The position numbers and the translations under genes are program-made. The notes below the pieces were generated by a model. The model saw only the letters and a list, made by a program, of their open reading frames with translations. It was not told the origin of the DNA and did not search any database. Source: Mesorhizobium sp. (lineage in GTDB: Bacteria > Pseudomonadota > Alphaproteobacteria > Rhizobiales > Rhizobiaceae). From it: 10,741 bases of DNA. The stretch is taken from positions 1 through 10,741 of the forward strand of contig JAUYMV010000624.1 in assembly GCA_030698645.1 (NCBI GenBank). Reading direction: 5' to 3'. Below, one piece after another: positions 1-7,226 of the stretch. Every line of letters begins with the position of its first letter. The first letter of the stretch is position 1.

Positions 1-1
1 G

Positions 2-520
<519 letters not shown>

Positions 521-541
521 TCGGTCAGCACAGTCAAACGG

Positions 542-571
542 AAGCCCGGCCGTAGCGCCGGGCTTTTGTTT
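542..571 (+). terminator. Rho-independent terminator after dnaK
   Basis: A perfect 9-bp stem, AAGCCCGGC (542-550) with GCCGGGCTT (557-565), closes a 6-nt loop (551-556). It is followed by a T-rich run TTTTGTTT (564-571). It lies 21 nt downstream of the dnaK stop and should end or attenuate dnaK transcription before dnaJ, so dnaJ would depend on readthrough or on its own promoter in the rest of the spacer. Confidence 0.9.
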
Positions 572-654
572 ACCGTATGCGGGGCCGCGCGGCCGGATCG
601 TGCCGGCACATATGGCCGGCGCCGCACGGAAATGACCATGAACGGCAGAAATCG

Positions 655-680
655 CTTCAAAGGCCTGCCAGGCCTATGGC
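655..680 (+). promoter_or_regulatory. Possible heat-shock (RpoH-type) promoter for dnaJ
   Basis: CTTCAAA (655-661) and CCTATGG (673-679) are separated by 11 nt. This resembles the sigma-32/RpoH arrangement of CTTGAAA followed 11 to 13 nt later by a C-rich -10 element. The G of the -35 core is replaced by C, and the -10 is only a partial match. Its position between the dnaK terminator and the dnaJ start is sensible. This is inference from a degenerate match; a sigma-70 promoter or readthrough could serve dnaJ instead. Confidence 0.25.
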
Positions 681-758
681 ATAGCCAGACCCGGCTTACT
701 AAATCCGGGACCGAAGCGACCAATCCGGAACTCGACTGAATTTCTTCCGCGGGGCGAT

Positions 759-1889
759 ATGAAAGCCGATTTCTACGAAACGCTGGGTGTCCATAAGGGC
801 GCGGACGAGAAGGAGCTGAAGGCGGCCTTCCGCAAGCTCGCCATGGACTGCCACCCCGACCGCCACCCCGACGATCACACCGCCGAACAGCGCTTCAAGG
901 CGATCAACGAAGCCTACGACACGCTGAAGGACCCGCAGAAGCGCGCCGCCTACGACCGGTTCGGCCACGCCGCCTTCGAGAATGGCGGCATGGGCCAGGC
1001 CGGCGCCGGGTTCGCCGGCGGCGGCTTTGCCGACATCTTCGAGGATATCTTCGGCGACATGATGGGCGGCGGCCGCCGGCAGCGCTCGTCGGGCGGGCGC
1101 GAGCGCGGCGCCGACCTTCGCTACAACATGGAAATCACGCTGGAAGAGGCCTATTCGGGCAAGACCGCGCAGATCCGCGTGCCGTCCTCCATCCAGTGCA
1201 CCGAATGCGCCGGCTCCGGCGCCAAGCCAGGCACCCAGCCGGTCACCTGCGCCACCTGCCAGGGTTCGGGCCGCGTGCGCGCCAGCCAAGGCTTCTTCTC
1301 CATCGAGCGCACCTGCCCGACCTGCCAGGGTCGTGGCCAGACGATCAAGGACCCCTGCGGCAAATGCGGCGGCCAGGGGCGCGTCGTCGAGGAGCGCGCG
1401 CTGTCGGTCAACATTCCGGCCGGCATCGAGGACGGCACGCGCATCCGCCTGTCGAACGAAGGCGAGGCCGGCGCGCGCGGCGGCCCGTCGGGCGACCTCT
1501 ACATCTTCCTCGCCGTGAAACCGCACGAGTTCTTCCAGCGCGACGGCGCCGACCTCTACTGCAAGGTACCGATCTCGATGACGACTGCCGCCCTCGGCGG
1601 CACGTTCGAGGTGGCGACGCTCGACGGCACGCAGACCAAGGTCAAGATCCCCGAGGGCACCCAGAACGCCAAGCAGTTCCGCCTCAAAGGCAAGGGTATG
1701 CCGGTGCTGAGGCAGGCCAATATCGGCGATCTCTATATCCAGGTCGCGGTCGAGACGCCGCAAAACCTCACCAAGAAGCAGCGCGAACTGCTCGAGGAGT
1801 TCGACCGGATCTCGTCGACCGAAAATTCCCCGCAGTCGACCGGCTTCTTTGCGCGTATGAAGGACTTCTTCGAATCGTTCGGCGAATGA
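759..1889 (+). CDS. dnaJ: Chaperone protein DnaJ (Hsp40, type I)
   Basis: DnaJ delivers unfolded clients to DnaK and stimulates its ATPase in the cytoplasm. The 376-residue length is normal for the family. Domains in order: J domain (about 1-70) with the HPD motif at 32-34; a short Gly/Phe-rich linker (about 76-105); a zinc-binding domain with four CxxCxGxG repeats (C147/C150, C164/C167, C186/C189, C200/C203); two beta-sandwich substrate domains; and a C-terminal dimerisation segment ending in [10 protein letters not shown]. The ATG at 759 begins the canonical N-terminus ([11 protein letters not shown]) and follows a G-rich stretch, GGGGCG (750-755). The HPD motif is preceded by Asp-Cys (30-31), where Lys-Tyr is usual, while the basic helix II residues R25/K26 are kept. 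It lies downstream of dnaK behind a terminator and 105 bp before pmtA. Confidence 0.97.
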   Translation: MKADFYETLGVHKGADEKELKAAFRKLAMDCHPDRHPDDHTAEQRFKAINEAYDTLKDPQKRAAYDRFGHAAFENGGMGQAGAGFAGGGFADIFEDIFGDMMGGGRRQRSSGGRERGADLRYNMEITLEEAYSGKTAQIRVPSSIQCTECAGSGAKPGTQPVTCATCQGSGRVRASQGFFSIERTCPTCQGRGQTIKDPCGKCGGQGRVVEERALSVNIPAGIEDGTRIRLSNEGEAGARGGPSGDLYIFLAVKPHEFFQRDGADLYCKVPISMTTAALGGTFEVATLDGTQTKVKIPEGTQNAKQFRLKGKGMPVLRQANIGDLYIQVAVETPQNLTKKQRELLEEFDRISSTENSPQSTGFFARMKDFFESFGE

Positions 1890-1994
1890 GGCCGGCGACG
1901 GAAAATTGTGCAGCGCGGCACAGCGGTCTTTATTCCGCCTCGGAAATCGGGCAGTAACGTTGCGTCAGCCAGACGCGGCTATGAGGACTTGTGC

Positions 1995-2603
1995 ATGACC
2001 TTCGGCGGCGCCCTGAGAAGATCGTTCAGCCAGAAATTCGACGAGGAGCTCCGCTTTTTTCGCGGATGGATCGACAAGCCGCGCGCGGTCGGCTCGATTG
2101 TCCCGACGAGCTCCTACACGGCCAAGCGCATGGCTTCCGTGATCGATCCGGCGTCCGGCCTGCCGGTCCTCGAACTCGGACCCGGCACCGGCGTCATCAC
2201 CCGCGCCATCCTGGCGCGCGGCGTGAAGCCGGAAAATCTCTACTCGATCGAATATTCGGCCGACTTCGTCGAGCATCTGCGCGAGAACTATCCGGGCGTG
2301 AACTTCATCCAGGGCGATGCCTTCGATCTCGATACGACGCTCGGCGCCTTGAAGGATACGGTGTTCGATTCCGTCGTCTCCGGCGTCCCCCTGCTGAACT
2401 TCCCGGTCGACAGGCGCGTCGCCTATATCGGCGCCCTGCTGGACCGGCTGCCCGCCGGCCGACCCATCGTGCAGCTGACCTATGGTCCGATGTCCCCCGT
2501 TCCGGCCGGCCGCGGCGACTACATCGTCGAGCACTTCGATTTCATGGTGCGCAACATCCCGCCGACCCAGCTGTGGATCTACCGCCGTCCGGCGCGCAGC
2601 TGA
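1995..2603 (+). CDS. pmtA: Phosphatidylethanolamine/phospholipid N-methyltransferase (PmtA-like)
   Basis: Probable SAM-dependent methyltransferase of the rhizobial PmtA type, which converts phosphatidylethanolamine through mono- and dimethyl forms to phosphatidylcholine at the inner membrane. The protein has 202 residues, the usual size. The N-terminus carries the family's basic amphipathic stretch (QKFDEELRFFRGWIDKP), then the SAM-binding motif I VLELGPGTG (58-66), an acidic residue after strand 2 (SIEYS, 84-88), and a QGDAF segment (106-110). I chose the ATG at 1995 because GAGGA (1983-1987) sits 7 nt upstream and the N-terminus then matches the family; a GTG at 1908 would add 29 unconvincing residues. 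I recall pmtA next to dnaKJ in other rhizobia, which supports the call. A KsgA-like rRNA methyltransferase shares the fold but fits the N-terminus and length less well. Confidence 0.85.
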   Translation: MTFGGALRRSFSQKFDEELRFFRGWIDKPRAVGSIVPTSSYTAKRMASVIDPASGLPVLELGPGTGVITRAILARGVKPENLYSIEYSADFVEHLRENYPGVNFIQGDAFDLDTTLGALKDTVFDSVVSGVPLLNFPVDRRVAYIGALLDRLPAGRPIVQLTYGPMSPVPAGRGDYIVEHFDFMVRNIPPTQLWIYRRPARS

Positions 2604-2622
2604 CGCGAAATCGCCGCCCCGG

Positions 2623-2649
2623 CTTGATTTGCCTCGCCGCCCCCTATAG
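2623..2649 (+). promoter_or_regulatory. Possible housekeeping promoter for the flavin reductase-pyrF genes
   Basis: CTTGAT (2623-2628) and CTATAG (2644-2649) resemble the rhizobial housekeeping promoter (CTTGAC, about 17 nt, CTATAT), but the spacing here is only 15 nt. The pair starts 20 nt after the pmtA stop. Transcription would begin about 15-20 nt before the ATG at 2674, giving a short leader that carries the ribosome site AGGGAG (2663-2668). Confidence 0.4.
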
Positions 2650-2673
2650 CGGAGAGGCCGACAGGGAGCCCGC

Positions 2674-3264
2674 ATGAACCCCAGAATCCTGGTCTTCGCC
2701 GGATCGACCCGCAGCGGCGCGTTTAGCGGCCGGACCGCCGATGCGGCGATGAAGGAACTGGCGCTGCAGGGCGCCGAGGTAACGCGCATCTCGCTCGCCG
2801 ACTATCCGCTGCCCATCATGGACGAGGATCTGGAGGCGGAAAAAGGCATTCCGGACAACGCGTTCCGACTCGCGCGCCTGATCGACGCGCACGACGCCGT
2901 GCTGATCTGCACACCGGAATACAACGGCTCGATTCCGCCGCTGCTCAAGAACGCCATCGACTGGGTCAGCCGCGTCTCGAAGGATGGCGGCAGGCCGCTG
3001 CGCCCCTATCCGGGCAAGATCGTCGCCATCTGCTCGTCGTCCGACGGACATTTCGCCGGCATCCGCTCGGCAAACCATCTGCGCGCCGTGCTGTCGCATA
3101 TCGGCATGGAGCCGATCTCGGCGCAGGTTTCCGTGCCGAACGGCGCCGACGCCTTTGGCGATGACGGCGATTTCAGGGAGGAGCGCCTGCGCAAGGGCAT
3201 GACCCGGCTCTGCGCCAGCCTGGCGGAACATGCCCGCCTCCACTCACGGAGGATCGAGCCATGA
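2674..3264 (+). CDS. NADPH-dependent FMN reductase family protein
   Basis: A flavodoxin-like NAD(P)H:flavin or quinone oxidoreductase of 196 residues, expected to be cytoplasmic and FMN-binding. The N-terminal phosphate-binding loop is visible as [11 protein letters not shown] (9-19), after a first beta strand ILVF. The second family signature is [20 protein letters not shown] (79-98), the flavin-contacting loop shared by the FMN reductase, ArsH, ChrR and azoreductase-like enzymes. AGGGAG (2663-2668) precedes the ATG by 5 nt. The stop codon overlaps the pyrF start as ATGA, so the two genes are almost certainly co-transcribed and translationally coupled. The true electron acceptor (free FMN, quinones, chromate or azo compounds) cannot be told from sequence, so I give no gene symbol. 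Confidence 0.88.
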   Translation: MNPRILVFAGSTRSGAFSGRTADAAMKELALQGAEVTRISLADYPLPIMDEDLEAEKGIPDNAFRLARLIDAHDAVLICTPEYNGSIPPLLKNAIDWVSRVSKDGGRPLRPYPGKIVAICSSSDGHFAGIRSANHLRAVLSHIGMEPISAQVSVPNGADAFGDDGDFREERLRKGMTRLCASLAEHARLHSRRIEP

Positions 3265-3965
3265 GCGAGGCGATCGATCGCCGGCTGATCGTCGGCCTCG
3301 ACGTAGCGAGCGTCGAGGAAGCCGAGGCCGTGGTGCGCGATCTCGACGGCCTCGTCTCGTTCTACAAGATCGGCTACCAACTCGCCTTTGCGGGCGGCCT
3401 CGACTTCGCACGTGCGCTCGCCGCCGGCGGAACCAGCGTCTTCCTCGACATGAAGCTGCTCGACATCGACAACACGGTGGCCAGGGGCGTCGAGAGCATC
3501 GCCCGGATGGGCGTGTCGATGCTGACACTGCACGCCTATCCGAAGGCCATGAAGGCGGCGGTCGCCGCCGCCAGCGGCTCCGGCATCTGCCTGCTCGGCG
3601 TCACGGTTCTGACGTCGATGGACGAACAGGACATGATCGACGCCGGTTACGAATACGATCCGCACACGCTGGTGCTGCGCCGCGCCGAACAGGCGCTCGC
3701 CGCCGGCATGGGCGGCATCGTCTGCTCGGCCGGCGAGGCGGCCGCCGTGCGCCGGATCATTGGCCCCGACCTCGCCGTCGTGACGCCGGGGATAAGACCG
3801 GCCGGCAGCGACCATGGCGACCAGAAGCGCGTCATGGCGCCGGCCGACGCGCTGCGCGTCGGCGCCAGCCATCTGGTCGTCGCCCGGCCGATCGTCGGCG
3901 CCGTTGACAGGCGGGCCGCCGCGCAAGCTATTCTGGACGAAATGAAGAACGACCGGGAGGGCTGA
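3261..3965 (+). CDS. pyrF: Orotidine 5'-phosphate decarboxylase
   Basis: PyrF catalyses the last step of UMP synthesis, decarboxylating orotidine 5'-phosphate in the cytoplasm. The 234-residue protein is a typical group I OMP decarboxylase TIM barrel. Visible active-site elements are GLDVA (12-16, D14), FYKIG (34-38, K37) and the signature [10 protein letters not shown] (63-72), whose D63, K65 and D68 correspond to the Asp-Lys-Asp catalytic array. Phosphate-binding elements near the C-terminus are [10 protein letters not shown] and VVARPIVGA. The L-L-D-I-D variant of the more widespread F-H-D-I-P sequence is, as I recall, normal for rhizobia. The start overlaps the upstream stop by 4 nt, with GGAGG (3248-3252) 8 nt ahead. 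The next gene begins immediately after the TGA. Confidence 0.96.
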   Translation: MSEAIDRRLIVGLDVASVEEAEAVVRDLDGLVSFYKIGYQLAFAGGLDFARALAAGGTSVFLDMKLLDIDNTVARGVESIARMGVSMLTLHAYPKAMKAAVAAASGSGICLLGVTVLTSMDEQDMIDAGYEYDPHTLVLRRAEQALAAGMGGIVCSAGEAAAVRRIIGPDLAVVTPGIRPAGSDHGDQKRVMAPADALRVGASHLVVARPIVGAVDRRAAAQAILDEMKNDREG

Positions 3966-4253
3966 ATGGCCAAGGGATACTGGATCGCCCATGTCGATGT
4001 GCGCGACACCGAGGGCTACAAGGGCTATGTCGCCACCGCGAAGCCCGCCTTCGAGCGCTACGGCGCGAAATTCCTCGCCCGCGGCGGGGCCTACGAGGCG
4101 ATGGAAGGCAAGGGCCGCGGCCGCAACGTGGTGATCGAGTTCGACTCCCTCGAAACCGCCAGGGCCTGCTACAACTCCCCCGAATACCAGGCCGCCAAGG
4201 CGATCCGGCAGAAATATGCCGATGCCGAGATGGTCATCGTCGAAGGCGTCTGA
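3966..4253 (+). CDS. DUF1330 family protein
   Basis: A 95-residue protein of the DUF1330 family, which has a small ferredoxin-like alpha/beta-barrel dimer fold and no firmly known function. Recognisable family features are the opening KGYWIAHVDV, the YVATAKPAFERYGAKFLARGG segment (about 21-41) and the later strand VVIEFDS, followed by the SPEYQAAKAIR helix. There is no signal peptide or membrane segment, so it is probably cytoplasmic. The ATG directly follows the pyrF stop with no gap, and its ribosome site GGGAGGG (3955-3961) lies inside the end of pyrF, which implies co-translation. A role in or near pyrimidine metabolism is suggested only by position. Confidence 0.9.
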   Translation: MAKGYWIAHVDVRDTEGYKGYVATAKPAFERYGAKFLARGGAYEAMEGKGRGRNVVIEFDSLETARACYNSPEYQAAKAIRQKYADAEMVIVEGV

Positions 4254-4281
4254 GGAGCGATCCGCGCGGGGGCGATCGTCC

Positions 4282-4815
4282 ATGCTCGGCATCCGCGCCT
4301 GCGAACCCGGCGACATGCCAGCGCTGCACGCGCTCGGCCGGCGCGCCGACGGCCTGTTCGCCGCGCATGGCTACCCCCAGATCGCGGAGGCGCCCGAGAC
4401 GCCCTTTGCCGAGTTCCGGGCCTTCCTCGAAAGCGATCCGTGCCTGGTGGCGACGTGGTCCGACCCGGACCGGCCCTGCGATGGGGGCGGACGCGCCATC
4501 GGCTTTGCCGTCGCCGGTCCCTTCGCCGGCGTCTTCTATTTGCGCGAGCTCAGCGTCGATCCCGATTTCGGCCGGCGCGGCGTGGGCAGTTCGCTGCTGG
4601 AGGCGGTCGCCGGCCTGGCGCGGGCGAAGGGCTTCGATGCGCTTGCGCTGTCGACCTTTCGCGACGTGCCCTTCAACGCGCCGTTCTATGCGCGGCGGGG
4701 CTTTGCGGAGCTTGACCCGGCGGCGGCCCCGGCCGCGCTCGGCGAGCGATTTTTCAGCGAGGTGCCGGCCGGCGTGGACCCGGCCCGGCGCATCCTGATG
4801 CTGCGCCGGCTATGA
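4282..4815 (+). CDS. GNAT family N-acetyltransferase
   Basis: A 177-residue protein with the GNAT fold, which transfers an acetyl group from acetyl-CoA to an amine. The N-terminus IRACEPGDMPAL is the usual first strand and helix. Motif A is LRELSVDPDFGRRGVGSSLL (88-107), with the pyrophosphate-binding loop RRGVGS at 98-103. The C-terminal motif B includes APFYARRGF (133-141). The ATG at 4282 gives the expected GNAT start; GGGGGCG (4268-4273) lies upstream. Reading frame upstream of this ATG remains open into the DUF1330 gene but has no family support. It follows DUF1330 by 28 nt and is probably the last gene of the pyrF run. The substrate is unknown. Confidence 0.88.
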   Translation: MLGIRACEPGDMPALHALGRRADGLFAAHGYPQIAEAPETPFAEFRAFLESDPCLVATWSDPDRPCDGGGRAIGFAVAGPFAGVFYLRELSVDPDFGRRGVGSSLLEAVAGLARAKGFDALALSTFRDVPFNAPFYARRGFAELDPAAAPAALGERFFSEVPAGVDPARRILMLRRL

Positions 4816-4862
4816 CCGGAAACGCCGCAACCCGGCGCAATCCTGACGATCGGTTGGCGCCA

Positions 4863-4891
4863 TTGACGTTGCATTGCAACAAATCGATGAT
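4863..4891 (+). promoter_or_regulatory. Possible phaZ promoter
   Basis: TTGACG (4863-4868) is a good -35 match. At 17 nt spacing the -10 position reads GATGAT (4886-4891), which is weak; TGATAG (4888-4893) at 19 nt is an alternative. It lies in the 139-bp gap between the GNAT gene and phaZ, and its spacer contains the GTTGCA-T-TGCAAC palindrome. Confidence 0.3.
4868..4880. promoter_or_regulatory. Candidate PhaR-type operator upstream of phaZ
   Basis: GTTGCATTGCAAC is a palindrome with two perfect 6-bp arms and a one-base centre. Its core is TTGC-N3-GCAA, close to the CTGC-N3-GCAG type of site reported for the PHB-responsive repressor PhaR (AniA/PhaF) in alphaproteobacteria. It touches the last base of the TTGACG -35 element and fills the promoter spacer, where a bound repressor would block RNA polymerase. 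It lies 75 nt before the phaZ start. Assignment is by motif resemblance and gene context. Confidence 0.5.
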
Positions 4892-4954
4892 AGTTTCATT
4901 ACAGTACAGTATGCCGCGCAACCATTCCGGCTTGCTCCGCGGCGAGGGGAACCG

Positions 4955-6232
4955 ATGTTCTACCAGCTCTATGAGATGAACCATGCGGTCCTGCAGCCGT
5001 ATCGCAGGATCGCCGACGCCACCAAGCTGTTCTATTCGAACCCGCTCAATCCGCTGTCGCATACGCCTTTCGGCCGGTCGATCGCCGGCACCGCCGAGCT
5101 CTTCGAGCGCACCACGCGGCGCTACGCCAAGCCCGAATTCGGACTGACGCGGACGGTGGTCGACTGGAAGCAGGTCGCGGTTACGGAAGAGATCGTGTGG
5201 ACGCGGCCGTTCTGCAATCTGCTCCATTTCAAGCGCGACCTGCCGCCCGGCCGCAAGCCAGACCGCAAGCTGCTCATCGTCGCACCGATGTCCGGACACT
5301 ACGCGACGCTTCTGCGCGGCACGGCCGAATCCATGCTGCCGCACGCCGATGTCTACATCACGGACTGGATCGACGCGCGGGACGTGCCGCAGGTGGCGGG
5401 GTCGTTCGATCTCGACGACTACATCGACTACGTCATCGACATGCTGCACGAGCTTGGACCCGACACCCATGTCATGGCGGTCTGCCAGCCTTCGGTGCCG
5501 GTGCTGGCGGCGGTCGCCATCATGGAAGCGCGCGGCGACGAATGCGCGCCCGTGACGATGACGCTGATGGGCGGCCCGATCGACACGCGCGCCAACCCGA
5601 CGGCGGTCAACCGTCTGGCCGAGGAGCGTGGCATCGACTGGTTCCACGACAATGTCATCATGAGCGTGCCGTGGCCGAATCCGGGCTTCCTGCGGCCGGT
5701 CTATCCCGGCTTCCTGCAGCTCTCCGGCTTCATGAGCATGAATCTCGACCGCCACATCGACGCCCACAAGGACTTCTTCATGCACCTCGTGAAGAACGAC
5801 GGCGACAATGCCGAGAAGCACCGCGACTTCTATGACGAATATCTCGCCGTGATGGACCTGACGGCGGAGTTCTACCTGCAGACGGTCGATACCGTCTTCG
5901 TCAAGCATTCGCTGCCCAAGGGCGAGATGATGTTCCGCGGCGAGCGCGTCGACCCGTCGAAGATCCGCAACGTGGCGCTGATGACCGTCGAAGGCGAGAA
6001 CGACGACATTTCGGGCATCGGCCAGACACGCGCCGCCCAGACGCTGTGCAGCAACATTCCGGACGACGCGCGGGTGCACTACATGCAGCCGGCGGTCGGC
6101 CATTACGGCGTCTTCAACGGCTCGCGCTACCGGGCCGAAATCCTGCCGCGCATCGTCGATTTCATGTCGAGCTACGGGCGCACGGCCAGGGTGAAGCCCA
6201 AGCTGCAGCTCGTGCGCCAGACCAAATCCTGA
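4955..6232 (+). CDS. phaZ: Intracellular polyhydroxyalkanoate (PHB) depolymerase
   Basis: PhaZ degrades stored poly-3-hydroxybutyrate granules inside the cell, freeing carbon and energy. The 425-residue protein matches the length of the Ralstonia-type intracellular depolymerases and has no signal peptide. It has an alpha/beta-hydrolase core with a cysteine nucleophile: C177 in VCQPSVP (176-182), a probable acid D350 in EGENDD, and H383 in VGHYG. Their spacing agrees with the Cys-Asp-His triad known for the family. The strand and loop LLIVAPMSGHYATLLRGT (106-123) and TDWIDARDVP (136-145) are also typical. I chose the ATG at 4955, preceded by GAGGGGA (4944-4950), because it gives the family N-terminus MFYQLYEMNH; an earlier in-frame ATG at 4874 lies in the centre of the operator palindrome. 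It is monocistronic as far as can be seen. Confidence 0.94.
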   Translation: MFYQLYEMNHAVLQPYRRIADATKLFYSNPLNPLSHTPFGRSIAGTAELFERTTRRYAKPEFGLTRTVVDWKQVAVTEEIVWTRPFCNLLHFKRDLPPGRKPDRKLLIVAPMSGHYATLLRGTAESMLPHADVYITDWIDARDVPQVAGSFDLDDYIDYVIDMLHELGPDTHVMAVCQPSVPVLAAVAIMEARGDECAPVTMTLMGGPIDTRANPTAVNRLAEERGIDWFHDNVIMSVPWPNPGFLRPVYPGFLQLSGFMSMNLDRHIDAHKDFFMHLVKNDGDNAEKHRDFYDEYLAVMDLTAEFYLQTVDTVFVKHSLPKGEMMFRGERVDPSKIRNVALMTVEGENDDISGIGQTRAAQTLCSNIPDDARVHYMQPAVGHYGVFNGSRYRAEILPRIVDFMSSYGRTARVKPKLQLVRQTKS

Positions 6233-6240
6233 CGGGATCC

Positions 6241-6257
6241 CCGGCCGGCCTGGCCGG
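6241..6257 (+). other. Hairpin just after phaZ
   Basis: CCGGCC (6241-6246) pairs with GGCCGG (6252-6257) across a 5-nt loop, 8 nt after the phaZ stop. No T-run follows, so it may protect the transcript end or assist Rho-dependent ending rather than act as an intrinsic terminator. Confidence 0.3.
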
Positions 6258-6326
6258 TCACGACATCGTGCGGTGGCGCCGCGCCGCCGCCGGTAACCAT
6301 GGCCGGAACAAGGCCGCCCTTGTGAA

Positions 6327-6355
6327 TTGACTTTGGCACCCGAACGCCCTTAACC
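6327..6355 (+). promoter_or_regulatory. Possible promoter of the cysteine protease gene
   Basis: TTGACT (6327-6332) is a strong -35 match, and 17 nt later stands TTAACC (6350-6355) as a weak -10. The -10 overlaps the first half of the TTAA-N7-TTAAC site. If this promoter is real, a protein bound there would be expected to repress. The leader would be about 30 nt. Confidence 0.35.
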
Positions 6356-6365
6356 TTTCCTTAAC
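6350..6365. promoter_or_regulatory. Candidate CtrA binding site (TTAA-N7-TTAAC)
   Basis: TTAA (6350-6353), seven bases, then TTAAC (6361-6365) is an exact match to the full CtrA box of alphaproteobacteria. The repeat unit CCTTAAC occurs twice at an 11-bp period, so both halves face the same side of the helix. TTAA is very rare in this GC-rich window; I saw no second TTAA-N7-TTAA arrangement. The site ends 27 nt before the ATG at 6393. Confidence 0.55.
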
Positions 6366-6392
6366 GATAAGGCGGGCGGGGAGCCGGCAAAC

Positions 6393-7010
6393 ATGAGTGG
6401 CTTGGGGCCTCGACGGGGACAATGGATGCGCGCGGGCGCGGCAGTCGCAGTTGCTGCCGCGTCTAGCCTTTTCGCCGGGTCCGCTCAGGCCGGCATGGCG
6501 ACCGGCTCGCTCACCTCGCAACCCATCGGCCACTACGAATTTTGCAAGGCCACTCCGGCGGAGTGCTCGATCCGCCTGCGCGACACCGCGCCGCTGAAGT
6601 TGTCCGGCGCGGCGTGGAAGCGCATCAACGCGGTCAACGTCGAGGTCAATCGCTCGATCAAGCCGATGAACGATTTCGACATCTACGGCAAGGACGAGGT
6701 CTGGGCCTATCCCGACAAGGTGGGCGACTGCGAGGACTACGTGCTCCTGAAGCGCCGCCTGCTCGCCGACACGGGCATCTCGCTCTCCGCCCTGCTGATC
6801 ACGGTGGTGCGCAAGCCGGACGGCGAGGGTCATGCGGTTCTGACCGTGCGCACCGACAAGGGCGACTACATCCTCGACAATCTGAGCGACAGCGTGAAGC
6901 TGTGGAGCCAGACGCCGTACCGCTTCCTCAAGCGCCAGGCGAGCGAGCATACCGGCCGCTGGGTGACCATCCGCGATGACAGCAACATGCTGGTCGGCTC
7001 CGTCAAGTAA
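6393..7010 (+). CDS. Secreted transglutaminase-like cysteine protease (BTLCP, LapG-like fold)
   Basis: A 205-residue protein of the bacterial transglutaminase-like cysteine proteinase family (BTLCP, DUF920), to which the periplasmic protease LapG belongs. The probable catalytic triad is C113 in GDCEDY (111-116), H147 in GEGHAVL, and D162 in ILDNLSD, in the order and spacing of the family; the DxWxYPxxxGDCEDY context is typical. Residues 12-33 form a Sec signal peptide (RAG, then a hydrophobic run, then GSAQA), with likely cleavage after AQA at 33, so it should act in the periplasm. Two starts are possible: ATG 6393 with GGGGAG (6378-6383), or ATG 6426 with GGGGA (6415-6419), which gives a more classical signal peptide. 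No LapD-like receptor or adhesin gene is visible nearby, so a LapG role is unproven. Confidence 0.85.
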   Translation: MSGLGPRRGQWMRAGAAVAVAAASSLFAGSAQAGMATGSLTSQPIGHYEFCKATPAECSIRLRDTAPLKLSGAAWKRINAVNVEVNRSIKPMNDFDIYGKDEVWAYPDKVGDCEDYVLLKRRLLADTGISLSALLITVVRKPDGEGHAVLTVRTDKGDYILDNLSDSVKLWSQTPYRFLKRQASEHTGRWVTIRDDSNMLVGSVK

Positions 7011-7192
7011 AGGCGACCGCGACGCACGGGTCGGCGCGCCAGCCATGCGCGCAGGGCGGCAGACTGGCTATGGCCGCCCGCGCAAAGGCCGGGCGTGCCG
7101 TCCCCAAGAAATTCTGGCAGGGCCGCGTGCAACGCCGCGTCGCGCGGCCTTCTCCGGCGTCTCGCGCAGGGAAACCCACGCCGCAGGATCCG

Positions 7193-7217
7193 AAAAAGCG
7201 GCGCCGATCGCGTCGCT
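7193..7217 (-). terminator. Likely intrinsic terminator of comM
   Basis: Read on the minus strand, AGCGACG (7217-7211) pairs with CGCCGCT (7203-7197) around a 7-nt loop, with one internal A-C mismatch, and is followed by a run of five T (7197-7193). It begins 9 nt after the comM stop. The opposite strand has no T-run, so it should not serve the convergent protease gene. Confidence 0.45.
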
Positions 7218-7226
7218 CGGCCGGCG

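Noticed and set aside
1908..1994. A GTG start that would extend the methyltransferase by 29 residues.
   Set aside because: It has no good ribosome site and the extension has no family likeness; the ATG at 1995 has GAGGA at proper spacing.
4899..4912. The short tandem repeat TACAGTACAGTA upstream of phaZ.
   Set aside because: Two adjoining copies of a 5-base unit are easily due to chance. It may contribute to a -10 region, but nothing supports a distinct element.
4754..6103. A 449-codon minus-strand frame opposite phaZ, rich in His, Arg and Val.
   Set aside because: This is the usual mirror of a GC-rich gene; phaZ on the other strand has a complete catalytic triad and family N-terminus.
7119..7151. 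A GC-rich inverted repeat (GGCCGCG/CGCGGCC) as a terminator of the protease gene.
   Set aside because: It has a 15-nt loop and no T-run, and it lies over 100 nt after the stop. It is a possible structure, but not supported as an intrinsic terminator.
7070..7226. A possible small basic protein on the plus strand in the convergent spacer (Met-Ala-Ala-Arg-Ala-Lys start).
   Set aside because: It has no ribosome site, its reading frame continues antisense through comM, and its low-complexity Arg-rich composition suggests a chance frame.
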